A stretch of 64,000 nt of DNA, taken from the NCBI GenBank assembly GCA_964389675.1, contig CAYMEV010000003.1:62001-126000 (forward strand), in the 5' to 3' direction. Below, in pieces: positions 35,193 to 44,175 of this stretch. Origin of the DNA: CAYMEV01 sp964389675 [NCBI: uncultured Candidatus Sumerlaeota bacterium] (GTDB taxonomy: Bacteria; CAYMEV01). The stretch's first letter is position 1. Each line of letters starts with the position of its first letter. Position numbers and translations under genes: made by a program. Under the pieces are notes generated by a model. It was not told the DNA's origin. It searched no databases and saw only the letters and a program-made list of their open reading frames with translations.

Positions 35193-35213
35193 ATTTAATT
35201 CAAAGAATTAAAT
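35193..35213. promoter_or_regulatory. Perfect palindrome upstream of the T3SS promoter
   Basis: ATTTAATTC (35193-35201) and GAATTAAAT (35205-35213) form a perfect 9-bp inverted repeat around AAA, ending 5 bp before the -35 element. It is an operator candidate. Confidence 0.5.
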
Positions 35214-35218
35214 GTTTC

Positions 35219-35247
35219 TTGCAAATATAATTTTCTTGTTTTATAAT
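35219..35247 (+). promoter_or_regulatory. Sigma-70 promoter of the T3SS locus
   Basis: TTGCAA (35219-35224) is 17 bp from a perfect TATAAT (35242-35247), about 58 bp before the first gene of the locus. Confidence 0.8.
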
Positions 35248-35305
35248 TTTAGCTGTGAAGTTTATAAGATAGCCTCAATTATGATCTTAAAATGGAGTAT
35301 ATGAT

Positions 35306-36232
35306 ATGGCTGAAATTGTATACAGGGAAAACCAGGAAGAAAGGCTTATAACCCTTGATAAGGATTCATTTGTGATTGGCAGAAGCCCAAGCTGTGAAAT
35401 TGCAATAAGCAGTGACACAATATCAAGAAGGCATGCAAAACTGGAAAAAAGGTCAAACCGGTATTATATTACTGACCTTGGAAGCAGGAATGGTGTTTTT
35501 GTCAATGATGAAAAGATAGTTGAATCAGTACTGAAGGATGGAGATTTTATCAAGCTTGGTGTTTTTGAGTTTACCTTTCATGATAAAGAGCCTGTTATTG
35601 TAGACAGCAATAAGACAATACAGCAGGAGCAGAAGACCATTATGCTGGAAAACCCGCTTGAGAAATTCATATTAAAGGACCTTCCGGCATCTGAGGATAC
35701 ATATATTGAAAAAAAAGAAAAAGATAAAGTAATTGAAGATGATATAATTGCTGAAGACCGGCAGGAAAGTACGCCTGATGATGATGAAAGCGAAATTGAA
35801 TCAGATGGATACTTCCCCAACCTTCTGATCTTTCATGATGAAAAGGCATTCAGGGCTACCATAAAAAAGAACCGTAATACGATCGGAGGTTCTGCGATTT
35901 CTGATATACCCATAAATCACGAAGGTTTTCCTGAATCAGCCTGTATTATCAGGAATGAAAAGGGCATTTTCTATTTAGTGGATGAATTTCAGACAGGGGA
36001 GATCATGTATAATAATGTCCCTGTAATACATAAAAGACTGTTTGATAAGATGATATTTATGATTCAGGATGTGACTTTCCAGTTTATTTCCAATAAGAAG
36101 GGTGCTGAAGCAGTTTTTGAAAAAGTTTATGCTGTCTTCAGGATTTTTATTGAAAAACCTCTGATAGGCATGGCATTTGTTGCTGGAATTCTTATTCTGA
36201 TCTCTCTTCTTCTTGTTATATTTTTATTATAA
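35306..36232 (+). CDS. Tail-anchored protein with two FHA domains, SctD-like position
   Basis: A 308-residue protein. FHA domain 1 (about 1-95) has every phosphothreonine-binding residue: GR at 25-26, SRRH at 40-43 and NG at 62-63. FHA domain 2 (about 175-265) keeps the fold pattern but reads IGGSAIS in place of GRS and lacks SRxH and NG, so it should not bind phosphothreonine. A linker (95-170) is strongly acidic. One membrane helix ends the chain (about 287-308) with no periplasmic domain. SctD proteins also start with an FHA-fold cytoplasmic domain followed by a membrane helix, so this may be a truncated or split SctD. GGAG precedes the ATG. Confidence 0.83.
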   Translation: MAEIVYRENQEERLITLDKDSFVIGRSPSCEIAISSDTISRRHAKLEKRSNRYYITDLGSRNGVFVNDEKIVESVLKDGDFIKLGVFEFTFHDKEPVIVDSNKTIQQEQKTIMLENPLEKFILKDLPASEDTYIEKKEKDKVIEDDIIAEDRQESTPDDDESEIESDGYFPNLLIFHDEKAFRATIKKNRNTIGGSAISDIPINHEGFPESACIIRNEKGIFYLVDEFQTGEIMYNNVPVIHKRLFDKMIFMIQDVTFQFISNKKGAEAVFEKVYAVFRIFIEKPLIGMAFVAGILILISLLLVIFLL

Positions 36233-36248
36233 AAATTAAGGATATTTT

Positions 36249-36953
36249 ATGAGCCTGAGAAGCGAACCTTCTAATGAGCTGTCTGAAGAACTGATACAAA
36301 ATTACCAGGATTATCTAAGAAAGATCGCATATTTTGTGAAGATTACGCTTCCTGATAATATTGAGATCGACGACCTGGTCCAGTATGGGGAGATCGGCCT
36401 GATAGAAGCAGCAAGAAAATTTGATCCGAAACTGGGTGTTTCGTTCAAGACATACAGCTATTACAGGATCAGGGGTGCTATATATGACGGGCTCAGGACC
36501 ATGGGGCTTTTTAAGGCAAAACAGTATAAGAATCATGTAATGCGCCAGAAAATCAATGACCTGATGATGCAGGAAACAAATAATGTAAATATAAACAGCG
36601 ATACCTGCAGAAATGATGACAGCGTTGAAAGACTGCGGGATATATTTTCCAGTGTTGCAACACTTATCACTCTTTCTTATGCATCTTATATGGACCATGA
36701 GGTACAGAACGGCAATGATGATATAAATAAGGAGCTTATAACCGAGGAAACAAAATCCTTAATTATGAAGGCAATTGAACAGCTTTCCCATAAGGAAAGA
36801 AATGTTGTTAAGCTTTACTATTTTGATGAACTGACATTTGAAGACATCGGCAAAGAAATGGGGCTTTCAAAGAGCTGGATTTCACGTGTACATCTGCAGG
36901 CGATAAATAAGCTTAAGCAGAAGCTTAAGCAAAGTAATATAACAACATATTGA
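36249..36953 (+). CDS. Sigma-28-like RNA polymerase sigma factor (FliA/WhiG type)
   Basis: A 234-residue group 3 sigma factor. Region 2 is NIEIDDLVQYGEIGLIEAARKFDPKLGV and SFKTYSYYRIRGAIYDGLR, region 3 is shortened and divergent, and region 4 carries the helix-turn-helix around LTFEDIGKEMGLSKSWISRVH. FliA factors control flagellar and chemotaxis genes; WhiG-like ones control other regulons. Here it sits inside a secretion locus just after the FHA gene, so it may time late T3SS genes located elsewhere. No anti-sigma factor (FlgM) is recognisable in the window. Confidence 0.88.
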   Translation: MSLRSEPSNELSEELIQNYQDYLRKIAYFVKITLPDNIEIDDLVQYGEIGLIEAARKFDPKLGVSFKTYSYYRIRGAIYDGLRTMGLFKAKQYKNHVMRQKINDLMMQETNNVNINSDTCRNDDSVERLRDIFSSVATLITLSYASYMDHEVQNGNDDINKELITEETKSLIMKAIEQLSHKERNVVKLYYFDELTFEDIGKEMGLSKSWISRVHLQAINKLKQKLKQSNITTY

Positions 36954-36977
36954 CAGATAGAATCGATAATCTATATG
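36950..36977 (+). promoter_or_regulatory. Internal promoter candidate before sctI
   Basis: A perfect TTGACA (36950-36955) overlaps the end of the sigma gene and is 16 bp from TATATG (36972-36977). The same stretch holds TCGATAA (36963-36969), which resembles a sigma-28 -10 core, but no TAAA box stands at the proper distance. Confidence 0.45.
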
Positions 36978-37005
36978 TAATGTTATATAAGGAGGTGTCG
37001 CAACT

Positions 37006-37467
37006 ATGGATCCTGTATCGTCAAAGACTGTAAAAAAAAGCATTAGCAATATTGCTGAGAAGAATATTCAGAATGAGATGAATAAAAATCTTCCGACAAA
37101 TCCAGATAAACCTTCCAGCTTTGAGCAGCTTCGGCTTGATAAGGTAAATGAAATACCAAAGGATGCTGAACTTAAGGTTAACGAGGTTGGAAAGCAAAAA
37201 GATATGGATATATCAAGCACGCAGAAAGTCCAGGACAATAATCCCATAGACGGCTTGAAAAACCTGACCGATAACCTTGAGAAAAGCAATGTAGAGCTTG
37301 ATAATCTCATCAAGAGTGTTATGCAGGATGGCAGGTCATTTTCACCGTCTGAACTGATGGCAATGCAAGCTCAGATATATCAGCTTACCAGGGAGATAGA
37401 ACTTACCAGCAAGGTTGTTGAACAGGCCAACCAGGGCATAAAGACCATGCTGAATCAGCAAGTATAA
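37006..37467 (+). CDS. sctI: Type III secretion inner-rod protein SctI-like
   Basis: A 153-residue protein. The last 40 residues, from SPSELMAMQAQIYQLTREI through SKVVEQANQGIKTMLNQQ, match the C-terminal helix of SctI (YscI/PscI) inner-rod proteins. The N-terminal 100 residues are polar and low-complexity, as in many rod and needle subunits. The usual position directly before sctJ supports the call. A strong AAGGAGGTG site precedes the ATG. The SctI call is what most clearly marks the locus as a non-flagellar injectisome-type system. Confidence 0.75.
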   Translation: MDPVSSKTVKKSISNIAEKNIQNEMNKNLPTNPDKPSSFEQLRLDKVNEIPKDAELKVNEVGKQKDMDISSTQKVQDNNPIDGLKNLTDNLEKSNVELDNLIKSVMQDGRSFSPSELMAMQAQIYQLTREIELTSKVVEQANQGIKTMLNQQV

Positions 37468-37478
37468 GGAGAAACTGC

Positions 37479-38279
37479 TTGAAAAAAATAAAAATCTTTT
37501 TAACCATGTCTATTTTACTTATGATGTTCGTATCCTGCGGGAATACAGTTCTGTACCACGGGCTCTCGGAAAGGGGAGCAAATGAGATACTGGTCATACT
37601 TGAACAGAATGGGATAGCGGGGGAAAAAGTACTGGATGAAACTCAAAAAAAGATCATGCTCTTTAATATTGTCGTGGCAAAAAGCGATAAGAACCAGGCT
37701 CTGGAAATCCTGAAAGAGAAAGGCCTTCCAAGGATAAACCCGGTTGGCATGAATGAGATGTTCAGCGGGTCCAGCCTTATTCCCACCATTACAGAAGAAA
37801 AAGCCAAATATCAGATAGCAATGCAGGGTGAGATCGAAAAAACCCTTCTGCAGATGCAGAATGTTATTTCAGCAAGGGTCCATCTTGTTATTCCGGATGC
37901 AGATAATGTCGAACAGCAGAATGAACCTGCGATAGCCAAGGCCTCTGTATTTTTGAAATACTACCAGGGCCTGCAGCAGACACCAATGTTTACGGAAAAG
38001 GATGTGCAGAATATTGTTGCAGGGGCAGTGCTTGAGCTGACTCCAGGCAATGTTACTGTAGTGCTTCAAAGGATACAGCCTGTCGAGGTATCCCAATCAT
38101 CGCCAAAATATACCAGTTTCATGTTCTATAATATCGCGCCTGAATCAAAAAAGAGCATGCAGATAACACTTGTTATTATCTTATCAGTGGTTTTTATACT
38201 TTTATTTGCTATAGTTATAATGTTCCTGAAGATCAAGGATTTGAAAACATCCCTAAGCATTATAAAAACAAAAAAATAA
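37479..38279 (+). CDS. sctJ: Type III secretion inner-membrane ring lipoprotein SctJ
   Basis: A 266-residue YscJ/PrgK-type lipoprotein with lipobox MFVSCG (Cys near residue 21). Ring-building motif 1 (LYHGLSERGANEILVILEQNGI) and motif 2 (EKAKYQIAMQGEIEKTLLQM, ISARVHLVIPD) are both present. A C-terminal membrane helix (MQITLVIILSVVFILLFAIVIMF) is followed by a basic cytoplasmic tail. It is half the size of flagellar FliF, as expected for injectisomes. The start is TTG at 37479 with AAGGAG 7 bp upstream, overlapping the sctI stop. Confidence 0.92.
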   Translation: MKKIKIFLTMSILLMMFVSCGNTVLYHGLSERGANEILVILEQNGIAGEKVLDETQKKIMLFNIVVAKSDKNQALEILKEKGLPRINPVGMNEMFSGSSLIPTITEEKAKYQIAMQGEIEKTLLQMQNVISARVHLVIPDADNVEQQNEPAIAKASVFLKYYQGLQQTPMFTEKDVQNIVAGAVLELTPGNVTVVLQRIQPVEVSQSSPKYTSFMFYNIAPESKKSMQITLVIILSVVFILLFAIVIMFLKIKDLKTSLSIIKTKK

Positions 38280-38283
38280 TAAT

Positions 38284-39231
38284 ATGCAGGAAATTAAGAC
38301 ATTTGTAAGTCTTCTGGCCTTCCAGGATATAGACAGGAAGGATGACCTGCTTGAGTATCTCTGCAATGACTGTAAAGAGATCTGCGCGCAATACCTGCAG
38401 GAATTTGAAGGGAAAACTCAGGAAGAAATACATAAATTATCCCTGATTGAGCTTAAAGAGGATATCGCAAAAAATTTTCTGAAAATATACAGTTCTTTCC
38501 ATTTCAGCTGGCTTGAAGATTTTTTCAGGAATGAAAGCCGGGAAACAATATCAACAGTCCTCAAATTCGTCCCTCTTGAGATGTCCGGCGCTATTCTCGG
38601 GTTATTTTCCGAGGAGGAAAGAAATGAGATCCTGCAGACAATACCAAGCTCATTTGTTAGCAGGGAGATAATGGAGATTCTTAAATTCAGCATTATTGAA
38701 AGGTACGGAGCGATTCCAGCTGATGCGGACCAGATTATCCGGAGTGACCAGATACTCAAGTTTCTTATGCAGAATGATGTTGATCTTACCAGCTTTCTTT
38801 CCTTTATATATTCTTATGAAATATATGCTCTTTTAAGCAAGACAGTTTCTGCTGATAACAGAGCACAGATATGCTCTGAGATGAGTACGGAAAAAGATAT
38901 AAATGCACAGGTTGAATGGTTTAACAGGGCACATGCTTCAATTGATTTTGATTATACTGTATTTTCCAGAGCATGTGATTTCAGGATCTCTGTCAATAAG
39001 GGATACCTTATAATCCCCTTTATCAGGATTTTTACCTGCCTGCAGTCAAAGAACCTTATAAAAAGTGCTGCAAGGGCTATTTCATACAGGATGGAGATGT
39101 CAGCGGGGAATGATTTTCTGCTTTTTTGCGAGGACAATGAAAAAACAGCAAATCCAGTCAATGCAGAGATGAATTCAAAGAGACTGTCAGAAATAATACA
39201 TAGCTATAAGTTATTTAAAAGCGAGGCTTAA
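38284..39231 (+). CDS. Protein in the sctK position, possibly FliG-like helical repeat
   Basis: A 315-residue, mostly helical cytoplasmic protein between sctJ and sctL, where sctK usually lies. I see no clear SctK signature. Residues about 85-135 (LKFVPLEMSGAILGLFSEEERNEILQTIP) have the rhythm of the helical repeats shared by FliG and the MgtE N-terminal domain. The partner of the SctJ ring on the cytoplasmic side is FliG in flagella and SctK in injectisomes, so either would fit. It starts 4 bp after sctJ with no ribosome site and is probably coupled. Confidence 0.5.
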   Translation: MQEIKTFVSLLAFQDIDRKDDLLEYLCNDCKEICAQYLQEFEGKTQEEIHKLSLIELKEDIAKNFLKIYSSFHFSWLEDFFRNESRETISTVLKFVPLEMSGAILGLFSEEERNEILQTIPSSFVSREIMEILKFSIIERYGAIPADADQIIRSDQILKFLMQNDVDLTSFLSFIYSYEIYALLSKTVSADNRAQICSEMSTEKDINAQVEWFNRAHASIDFDYTVFSRACDFRISVNKGYLIIPFIRIFTCLQSKNLIKSAARAISYRMEMSAGNDFLLFCEDNEKTANPVNAEMNSKRLSEIIHSYKLFKSEA

Positions 39232-39233
39232 AA

Positions 39234-39878
39234 ATGTCATTTTCAGACGATACCAAAAAGGTGGTTATTCAGAAAAGTTCGGACGATATCATCGGCCCGC
39301 CTCCTGAGAGGAAGATCCTTACCAAACAGGAAATTGATGCATCAAAAATGGCTCAGACGATTATCGAAGAGGCAAAGAAGAAGGCTGAGGAGATAATAGG
39401 GGAAAAGGAAAAAATAGTAGAGGAAGCCAAAAATGAGGCTTACAATGAGGGTTATAAAAGCGGGCTTGAAAGTATCAATAAGATTCTTCTGGAGCTTAAG
39501 GACCTGAGGAACAATACAATTGTGGCCATGGAGTCTGAGATAGTAAAACTGGCTTTCAGGATAGCGAGGAAGATACTCGGATATGAAATGCAAAGGGACG
39601 ATACAACGGTGTTGTCCATCGTTAAAGAGGTATTAAAGGCTTCAAGGCACCAGAAGTCTATTAAGCTGTCTGTAAACCCTGATGATTATAAAATAATAAA
39701 GCAGAACAGGGAGAGCCTTGTTGCTGTTCTTACAAAATGCGAAAGTTTCCTGATAGAGCCGAATGAACATATTTCAAAGGGAGGCTGTGAGATTGAGACG
39801 GAGATAGGAAATGTATCAGCAAACCTCGATACGCAGCTTGAGGTTCTGGAATCACTGCTCTTGAACAAGGAGGTATGA
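39234..39878 (+). CDS. sctL: Type III secretion ATPase stator SctL
   Basis: A 214-residue FliH/YscL-family protein that holds the SctN ATPase and links it to SctQ. It has a polar N-terminus, a long charged coiled coil (about 35-85, [19 protein letters not shown]), and the conserved C-terminal domain ([45 protein letters not shown]). Its stop codon overlaps the sctN start by four bases. Confidence 0.92.
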   Translation: MSFSDDTKKVVIQKSSDDIIGPPPERKILTKQEIDASKMAQTIIEEAKKKAEEIIGEKEKIVEEAKNEAYNEGYKSGLESINKILLELKDLRNNTIVAMESEIVKLAFRIARKILGYEMQRDDTTVLSIVKEVLKASRHQKSIKLSVNPDDYKIIKQNRESLVAVLTKCESFLIEPNEHISKGGCEIETEIGNVSANLDTQLEVLESLLLNKEV

Positions 39879-41209
39879 AATTGGCTTCATCCCCCATTAA
39901 ACTGGATAAGTACCTTAAACTGCTTGATACAGCAAGCACTGTAAAGGTAAGAGGGCGGGTAATTGAGCTTACCGGGCTTATTATAAAGGCTTCAGTACCC
40001 GGTGTCAGGATCGGCGAAACATGTTATATCGAGTCATATAACCGCGTATCGCCTCTTAAAGCAGAGGTAGTCGGATTCAAGGGAGATAATGTAATGCTTA
40101 TGCCGCTTGGTGACCTGACAGGCATAGGGCCTGACAGCCAGGTGATACCCACAGGCAAATCCTTCAGCATAAGAATAGGGGACCAGCTTCTCGGCCATGT
40201 GCTCGATGGACTGGGACAGCCTCTGGATATAAGCGAGGAAGAGTTTCAAGGCTTTGATCTCGATACATATTCCGTTAATTCCGATCCCCCGGATCCCCTT
40301 AAGCGCAGAAGGATACTTGATTACCTGTCAATAGGGATCAGGGCAATTGACGGCCTGCTTACTGTCGGAGAAGGGCAGAGGATGGGCCTTTTTGCAGCAG
40401 CTGGTGTAGGCAAGTCAACCACAATGGGAATGATAGCCCGCAATACTGAAGCTGAAGTGAACGTTATTTCATTGATAGGGGAAAGAGGAAGAGAAGTAAG
40501 GGATTTTATGGAAGAAAGCCTTGGAGAGGAAGGTTTGAAGAAATCAATTGTCGTTGTGGCCACATCTGATAAACCATCTCTTGTAAGGCTTAAATCAGCA
40601 TTTGTTGCCACGGCCATAGCGGAATATTTCCGTGATAAAGGCAGAAAAGTGATGCTTATGATGGACAGTGTCACAAGGTTTGCAAGAGCACAGAGGGAAG
40701 TTGGGCTGGCCCTGGGTGAACCGCCTGCAAGGCAGGGATACCCCCCGTCTGTCTTCTATATGCTTCCCAAACTCCTTGAGAGGACAGGGAATTCAGACAG
40801 GGGATCAATTACGGCTTTCTATACTGTCCTGGTCGCGGGGGATGATATGACAGAACCTATTGCAGATGAGGTAAGGTCCATACTTGACGGGCATGTTATC
40901 CTTTCACGCGAAATGGCATCAAGGAATCATTATCCTGCTATAGATGTGCTAAGAAGCGTCAGCAGGGTAATGACTGCGGTAGTGGACAAGGAGCATATAG
41001 AGTTTGCGGGCAGAATGCGTGACCTTCTGGCTACATACGAGAAACAGAAAGACCTTATACTAATCGGAGCATATAAGAAAGGCTCTGATGAAAAGGTAGA
41101 CAAGGCAGTTGAAATGATTGACAGGATCAACGAGTTCCTGAAACAGGGGCTTTATGAGAAGTGCTATATTGATGAAACGATTGAGAAACTGAAAGAGATG
41201 TTTGCATGA
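39875..41209 (+). CDS. sctN: Type III secretion ATPase SctN
   Basis: A 444-residue F1-like hexameric ATPase that unfolds effectors and detaches chaperones at the export gate. The Walker A loop is AAAGVGKST, Walker B is [18 protein letters not shown], and [27 protein letters not shown] and [24 protein letters not shown] are diagnostic of the SctN/FliI branch rather than of F-type ATP synthase. It overlaps sctL and sctO by four bases each (ATGA), so all three should be made in fixed ratio. By itself the sequence does not separate SctN from FliI; the neighbours do. Confidence 0.96.
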   Translation: MKLASSPIKLDKYLKLLDTASTVKVRGRVIELTGLIIKASVPGVRIGETCYIESYNRVSPLKAEVVGFKGDNVMLMPLGDLTGIGPDSQVIPTGKSFSIRIGDQLLGHVLDGLGQPLDISEEEFQGFDLDTYSVNSDPPDPLKRRRILDYLSIGIRAIDGLLTVGEGQRMGLFAAAGVGKSTTMGMIARNTEAEVNVISLIGERGREVRDFMEESLGEEGLKKSIVVVATSDKPSLVRLKSAFVATAIAEYFRDKGRKVMLMMDSVTRFARAQREVGLALGEPPARQGYPPSVFYMLPKLLERTGNSDRGSITAFYTVLVAGDDMTEPIADEVRSILDGHVILSREMASRNHYPAIDVLRSVSRVMTAVVDKEHIEFAGRMRDLLATYEKQKDLILIGAYKKGSDEKVDKAVEMIDRINEFLKQGLYEKCYIDETIEKLKEMFA

Positions 41210-41709
41210 GCGGCAGGATAGTATACAGGCTTGAACCGGTCCTTAACCAGAAGGAAGAAGAGAAGAACGAAGCTACCCGGAATCTTGCCTTTGCACAGAA
41301 GAAGCTTGAAGATATCAGGGAAGAGATCAGGGGGCTTGAGAACCTTGTAATAAAAAGGGTTGAAGAGAAAAAGCAGGCGGAGCTTGCTCACTTTGAAAAA
41401 CTCAGTACAGAGGGGATGGCTGCAAAGTCTATTCAAGGACACCAGGCTGAAATGAAAGCCATTGATATATCAGTTGAGGAGATAAAGGAAAAGATAAGCT
41501 TAAAAAAAATAGAGGAAAAGAATGCCGAACAGGATCTCAATACTGCTAAGGACAGGCTGGTTGAAGCAACCAAGGAATACAAGACCATGGCGAAACACAA
41601 AGAAAATTTCATCAGGGAACAAAGGGCCATTCTCAGCAAAAAAGAACAGAAGGAAATGGACGAAATTTCCAGTTTGATATATAATTTCAAGGGGAAAGGA
41701 GATGAATGA
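41206..41709 (+). CDS. sctO: Type III secretion central stalk SctO
   Basis: A 167-residue FliJ/YscO-like protein that is almost entirely alpha-helical coiled coil. It begins with a short basic segment ([23 protein letters not shown]) and has Glu/Lys heptads to the C-terminus. FliJ and SctO form the stalk in the centre of the ATPase ring. Assignment rests on length, coiled-coil nature and the sctN-sctO-sctP order. Confidence 0.82.
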   Translation: MSGRIVYRLEPVLNQKEEEKNEATRNLAFAQKKLEDIREEIRGLENLVIKRVEEKKQAELAHFEKLSTEGMAAKSIQGHQAEMKAIDISVEEIKEKISLKKIEEKNAEQDLNTAKDRLVEATKEYKTMAKHKENFIREQRAILSKKEQKEMDEISSLIYNFKGKGDE

Positions 41710-42367
41710 TATGGAAAAGGTATCGACCACAACACAGAAAACAAAAGCAGCACCCAGCGATACCAAGCAGACAAAAGACGCAAAACAGCCATCAGAAAAG
41801 TCTTTTGCAAAGGTATTTCACCGAAAGGGTGAAGATCTGTCAATGCATGACTCAAAGAAGGATATAAATAAGCAGTTAAGGAAGGATATAATACTGGGTG
41901 AAGACACAGAGAAGAAAGAGAAAGGAAAGGAAGGAAGTGAAGAAAAGCTTGATGGATTCATGATCCCGAGACTCATTTCAGAAAAATCAGGTGCTGAAGG
42001 CATAAAGGAATCCATTAAGGTCGGGGAAGCGAAAGTAAAGCTTGACGAGAATCTTATAAACAGGATTGTTGAATCTGCCAGGATCGTGAGAAAAGGTGAT
42101 ACAGCTTCAATGGAGATCAATATCAAATCGGATGTTTTTGAAAACCTTAAGCTTATTGTCACAGCTGAGGGTAATGCAGTTAAAACAGAGTTCATTACGG
42201 ACAACCCAATGCTTAAGGGGCTTATTAAGGATTCAATGGTCGATCTTGAGCAGAGCCTCGTTGCAAGAGGCCTTGAGGTTCTTGATATTGTTGTCAGGGA
42301 TGAGCCTCCTAAGTCTGAAAGCCAGAAACAATACGATGAGTACAGGAGAATAAATGAGCAGAAGTAG
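41702..42367 (+). CDS. sctP: SctP/FliK-like substrate-switch protein
   Basis: A 221-residue protein. The N-terminal half is polar and disordered-looking, as in secreted ruler proteins, though much shorter than YscP or FliK. The C-terminal half (IVRKGDTASMEINIKSDVFENLKLIV, then VDLEQSLVARGLEVLDIVV) fits the substrate-specificity domain of SctP and the FliK C-terminus. That domain normally acts on the cytoplasmic domain of SctU, whose cleavage motif is altered here. It overlaps sctO by 8 bases and sctQ by 14. Confidence 0.72.
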   Translation: MNDMEKVSTTTQKTKAAPSDTKQTKDAKQPSEKSFAKVFHRKGEDLSMHDSKKDINKQLRKDIILGEDTEKKEKGKEGSEEKLDGFMIPRLISEKSGAEGIKESIKVGEAKVKLDENLINRIVESARIVRKGDTASMEINIKSDVFENLKLIVTAEGNAVKTEFITDNPMLKGLIKDSMVDLEQSLVARGLEVLDIVVRDEPPKSESQKQYDEYRRINEQK

Positions 42368-43817
42368 CCTACCAGTCAATATCAGGTCTGTATCTGAGCT
42401 GGAGCATAAAATGAAAATTATTGCAAATCAGCTTGAATCAGACCTTATCTATGAATTCAGCCAGGAGATTGAGAACCTGTTTAAGGATAAGCACATACTT
42501 ATCAGGTTCCAGGATAAAGTTGAATTGTCCATGTTTGACAAAGAAACTGATCGTGTTGAAGAAATCTTTTCATACTCAATGGATAAAGGGGAGATAACTC
42601 TTGGAAAAGCCCCAAGCAATGATATCGTCATTATTGAAAGGTATATAAGCAGAGAGCATGCCTTTTTCAAGCTGACTGACAAAGGGGTCTTCCTTACTGA
42701 CAACGGATCAACAAATGGTACTTATATTAATGGAGTAAAAATGAATCCGAATGACCCCCAGCAGCTGAATAATGAAGATATACTGCATTTTGGGGCGCAG
42801 AAGATCAAGTTCTGCATAAAGAAAGAGGCTTCAGATGATATAAGGCTTAAATCCTCCTGTTCCGTAAGCATTGAAAGGAACAGCCCCATTATAAAACCGA
42901 TCTATAAGTCTCCGATAATGATCTGCAGATTTATCAAGAGCAATAAAAAAGTAATATTTGAGACAGACCGCTATTTTTTCTATGATATAATAAATTCGCT
43001 TCTTGGTTTTGGCGAAACTGAGGGATTTGTCTATGAAAAACCTGTAACAGAGATCGAAGAGGGCGTTTTCCTGTATCTGTTTGCACTGGTTCTTGATAAA
43101 ATCAACAGGATTCTGATACCTGAAGAGGATATTCTGGTATTTGAAAAAAAGGGCACCGGGGATGACCTTATTATCAGCGGAGAATATCTCCAGCTGGGGT
43201 TGTGTATTAATGCAAACAGGAATAAATACGGCATCAGGATATATATTGAAGGTGATTCTTTAGGCATAAAATCAAGCGTCAATAACGGATTCAGGCCTGA
43301 AATACTCGGCATACTTTCTGCTGAACCTGTAAGCCTTGACCTGCATGCAGGCAAGGCAAGCCTTTCATACGATGAACTCAAATCCATTAATAATCAGTCC
43401 ATACTTATAATAGATAAATGGTATCTTAATTCGAGAACTCCCCAGGCGGACGATGTGATTGTCGTAAGCCAGCCTGATACGGGCATATGCTTCAGGGGGC
43501 GGGTATCAGATAATAAGAGTAAATTTCAGGTTATTATCGATCAAATATTCAAAAAGGAGAATCTATCTATGGATGAATTTGATACGGAGAAAGATAAGGT
43601 TATCGGCAATCTTGATACAGAAATATATGTGGTGCTTGCATCAAAGAAGATTGCACTTTCTGAGCTTTCAAAGATAAAAAAGGGAGATATTCTGGATTTT
43701 GAGGGTAAAATTGATAATAAGGTGAGCCTTGTTGTCAATAAAAGCGTTTTCGCAAAGGGAGAGCTCATTGAATATGAAGGAAAGATAGGCGTTGAGATTA
43801 CCGATGTCCTTTATTAA
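42354..43817 (+). CDS. sctQ: SctQ C-ring/sorting-platform protein with an FHA domain
   Basis: A 487-residue protein. An FHA domain occupies about 75-150: GK at 84-85 (usually GR), Ser88, SREH at 99-102 and NG at 121-122. It should therefore be able to bind phosphothreonine. The middle (160-370) is a divergent region. The C-terminal 110 residues carry SpoA/SURF folds, clearest in ALSELSKIKKGDILDFEGKIDNKVSLVVNKSVFAKGELIEYEGKIGVEI. SctQ builds the cytoplasmic sorting platform and is normally about 300 residues without FHA. It overlaps sctP and the FliO-like gene. Confidence 0.88.
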   Translation: MSRSSLPVNIRSVSELEHKMKIIANQLESDLIYEFSQEIENLFKDKHILIRFQDKVELSMFDKETDRVEEIFSYSMDKGEITLGKAPSNDIVIIERYISREHAFFKLTDKGVFLTDNGSTNGTYINGVKMNPNDPQQLNNEDILHFGAQKIKFCIKKEASDDIRLKSSCSVSIERNSPIIKPIYKSPIMICRFIKSNKKVIFETDRYFFYDIINSLLGFGETEGFVYEKPVTEIEEGVFLYLFALVLDKINRILIPEEDILVFEKKGTGDDLIISGEYLQLGLCINANRNKYGIRIYIEGDSLGIKSSVNNGFRPEILGILSAEPVSLDLHAGKASLSYDELKSINNQSILIIDKWYLNSRTPQADDVIVVSQPDTGICFRGRVSDNKSKFQVIIDQIFKKENLSMDEFDTEKDKVIGNLDTEIYVVLASKKIALSELSKIKKGDILDFEGKIDNKVSLVVNKSVFAKGELIEYEGKIGVEITDVLY

Positions 43818-44175
43818 TGTTGCAGTGGACACTGTCAATTCTGCCGGACAGCAGGATATGACTGATATATCGACTCTGGATTACGGCTCAATGCTTCTGA
43901 GAATGGTTGTCGGACTTGGCATAGTTCTGGTACTTTCATATGTTGTGCTTAAAATTATGCAGAAATATTATGGTACAAGGCTGCTTAATAAATCAAACAA
44001 GCTGATAACAGGTATTAAAGAAGTATTCAGGATTGACAGGAGAAGCTATTTTGGAATAATAAAGATCTGTGACAGTTATTATTTATTTACAAAAAGCGAA
44101 GAAGGCATTCAAAATTTACAAATCCTTGACAGAGGGGAGGTTGAGAAGTATTTAGGTGAAAATGAAGATCAATAA
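43804..44175 (+). CDS. FliO-like membrane protein
   Basis: About 123 residues from the ATG at 43804; a TTG at 43792 is possible. A short periplasmic N-terminus is followed by one membrane helix (MLLRMVVGLGIVLVLSYVVLKIM) and a small beta-rich cytoplasmic domain (GIKEVFRIDRRSYFGIIKICDSYYLFTKSEEGIQNL) that fits FliO. FliO helps FliP rings assemble and sits between fliN and fliP in flagellar operons, exactly this position before sctR. Injectisome loci usually lack it. It overlaps sctQ by 14 bases and sctR by 14. Confidence 0.8.
   Translation: MSFINVAVDTVNSAGQQDMTDISTLDYGSMLLRMVVGLGIVLVLSYVVLKIMQKYYGTRLLNKSNKLITGIKEVFRIDRRSYFGIIKICDSYYLFTKSEEGIQNLQILDRGEVEKYLGENEDQ

Noticed and set aside
41206-41709. 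SctO frame as spurious low-complexity coding
   Set aside because: Kept as a gene: four-base overlaps with its neighbours, correct length and the conserved sctN-sctO-sctP order support it.
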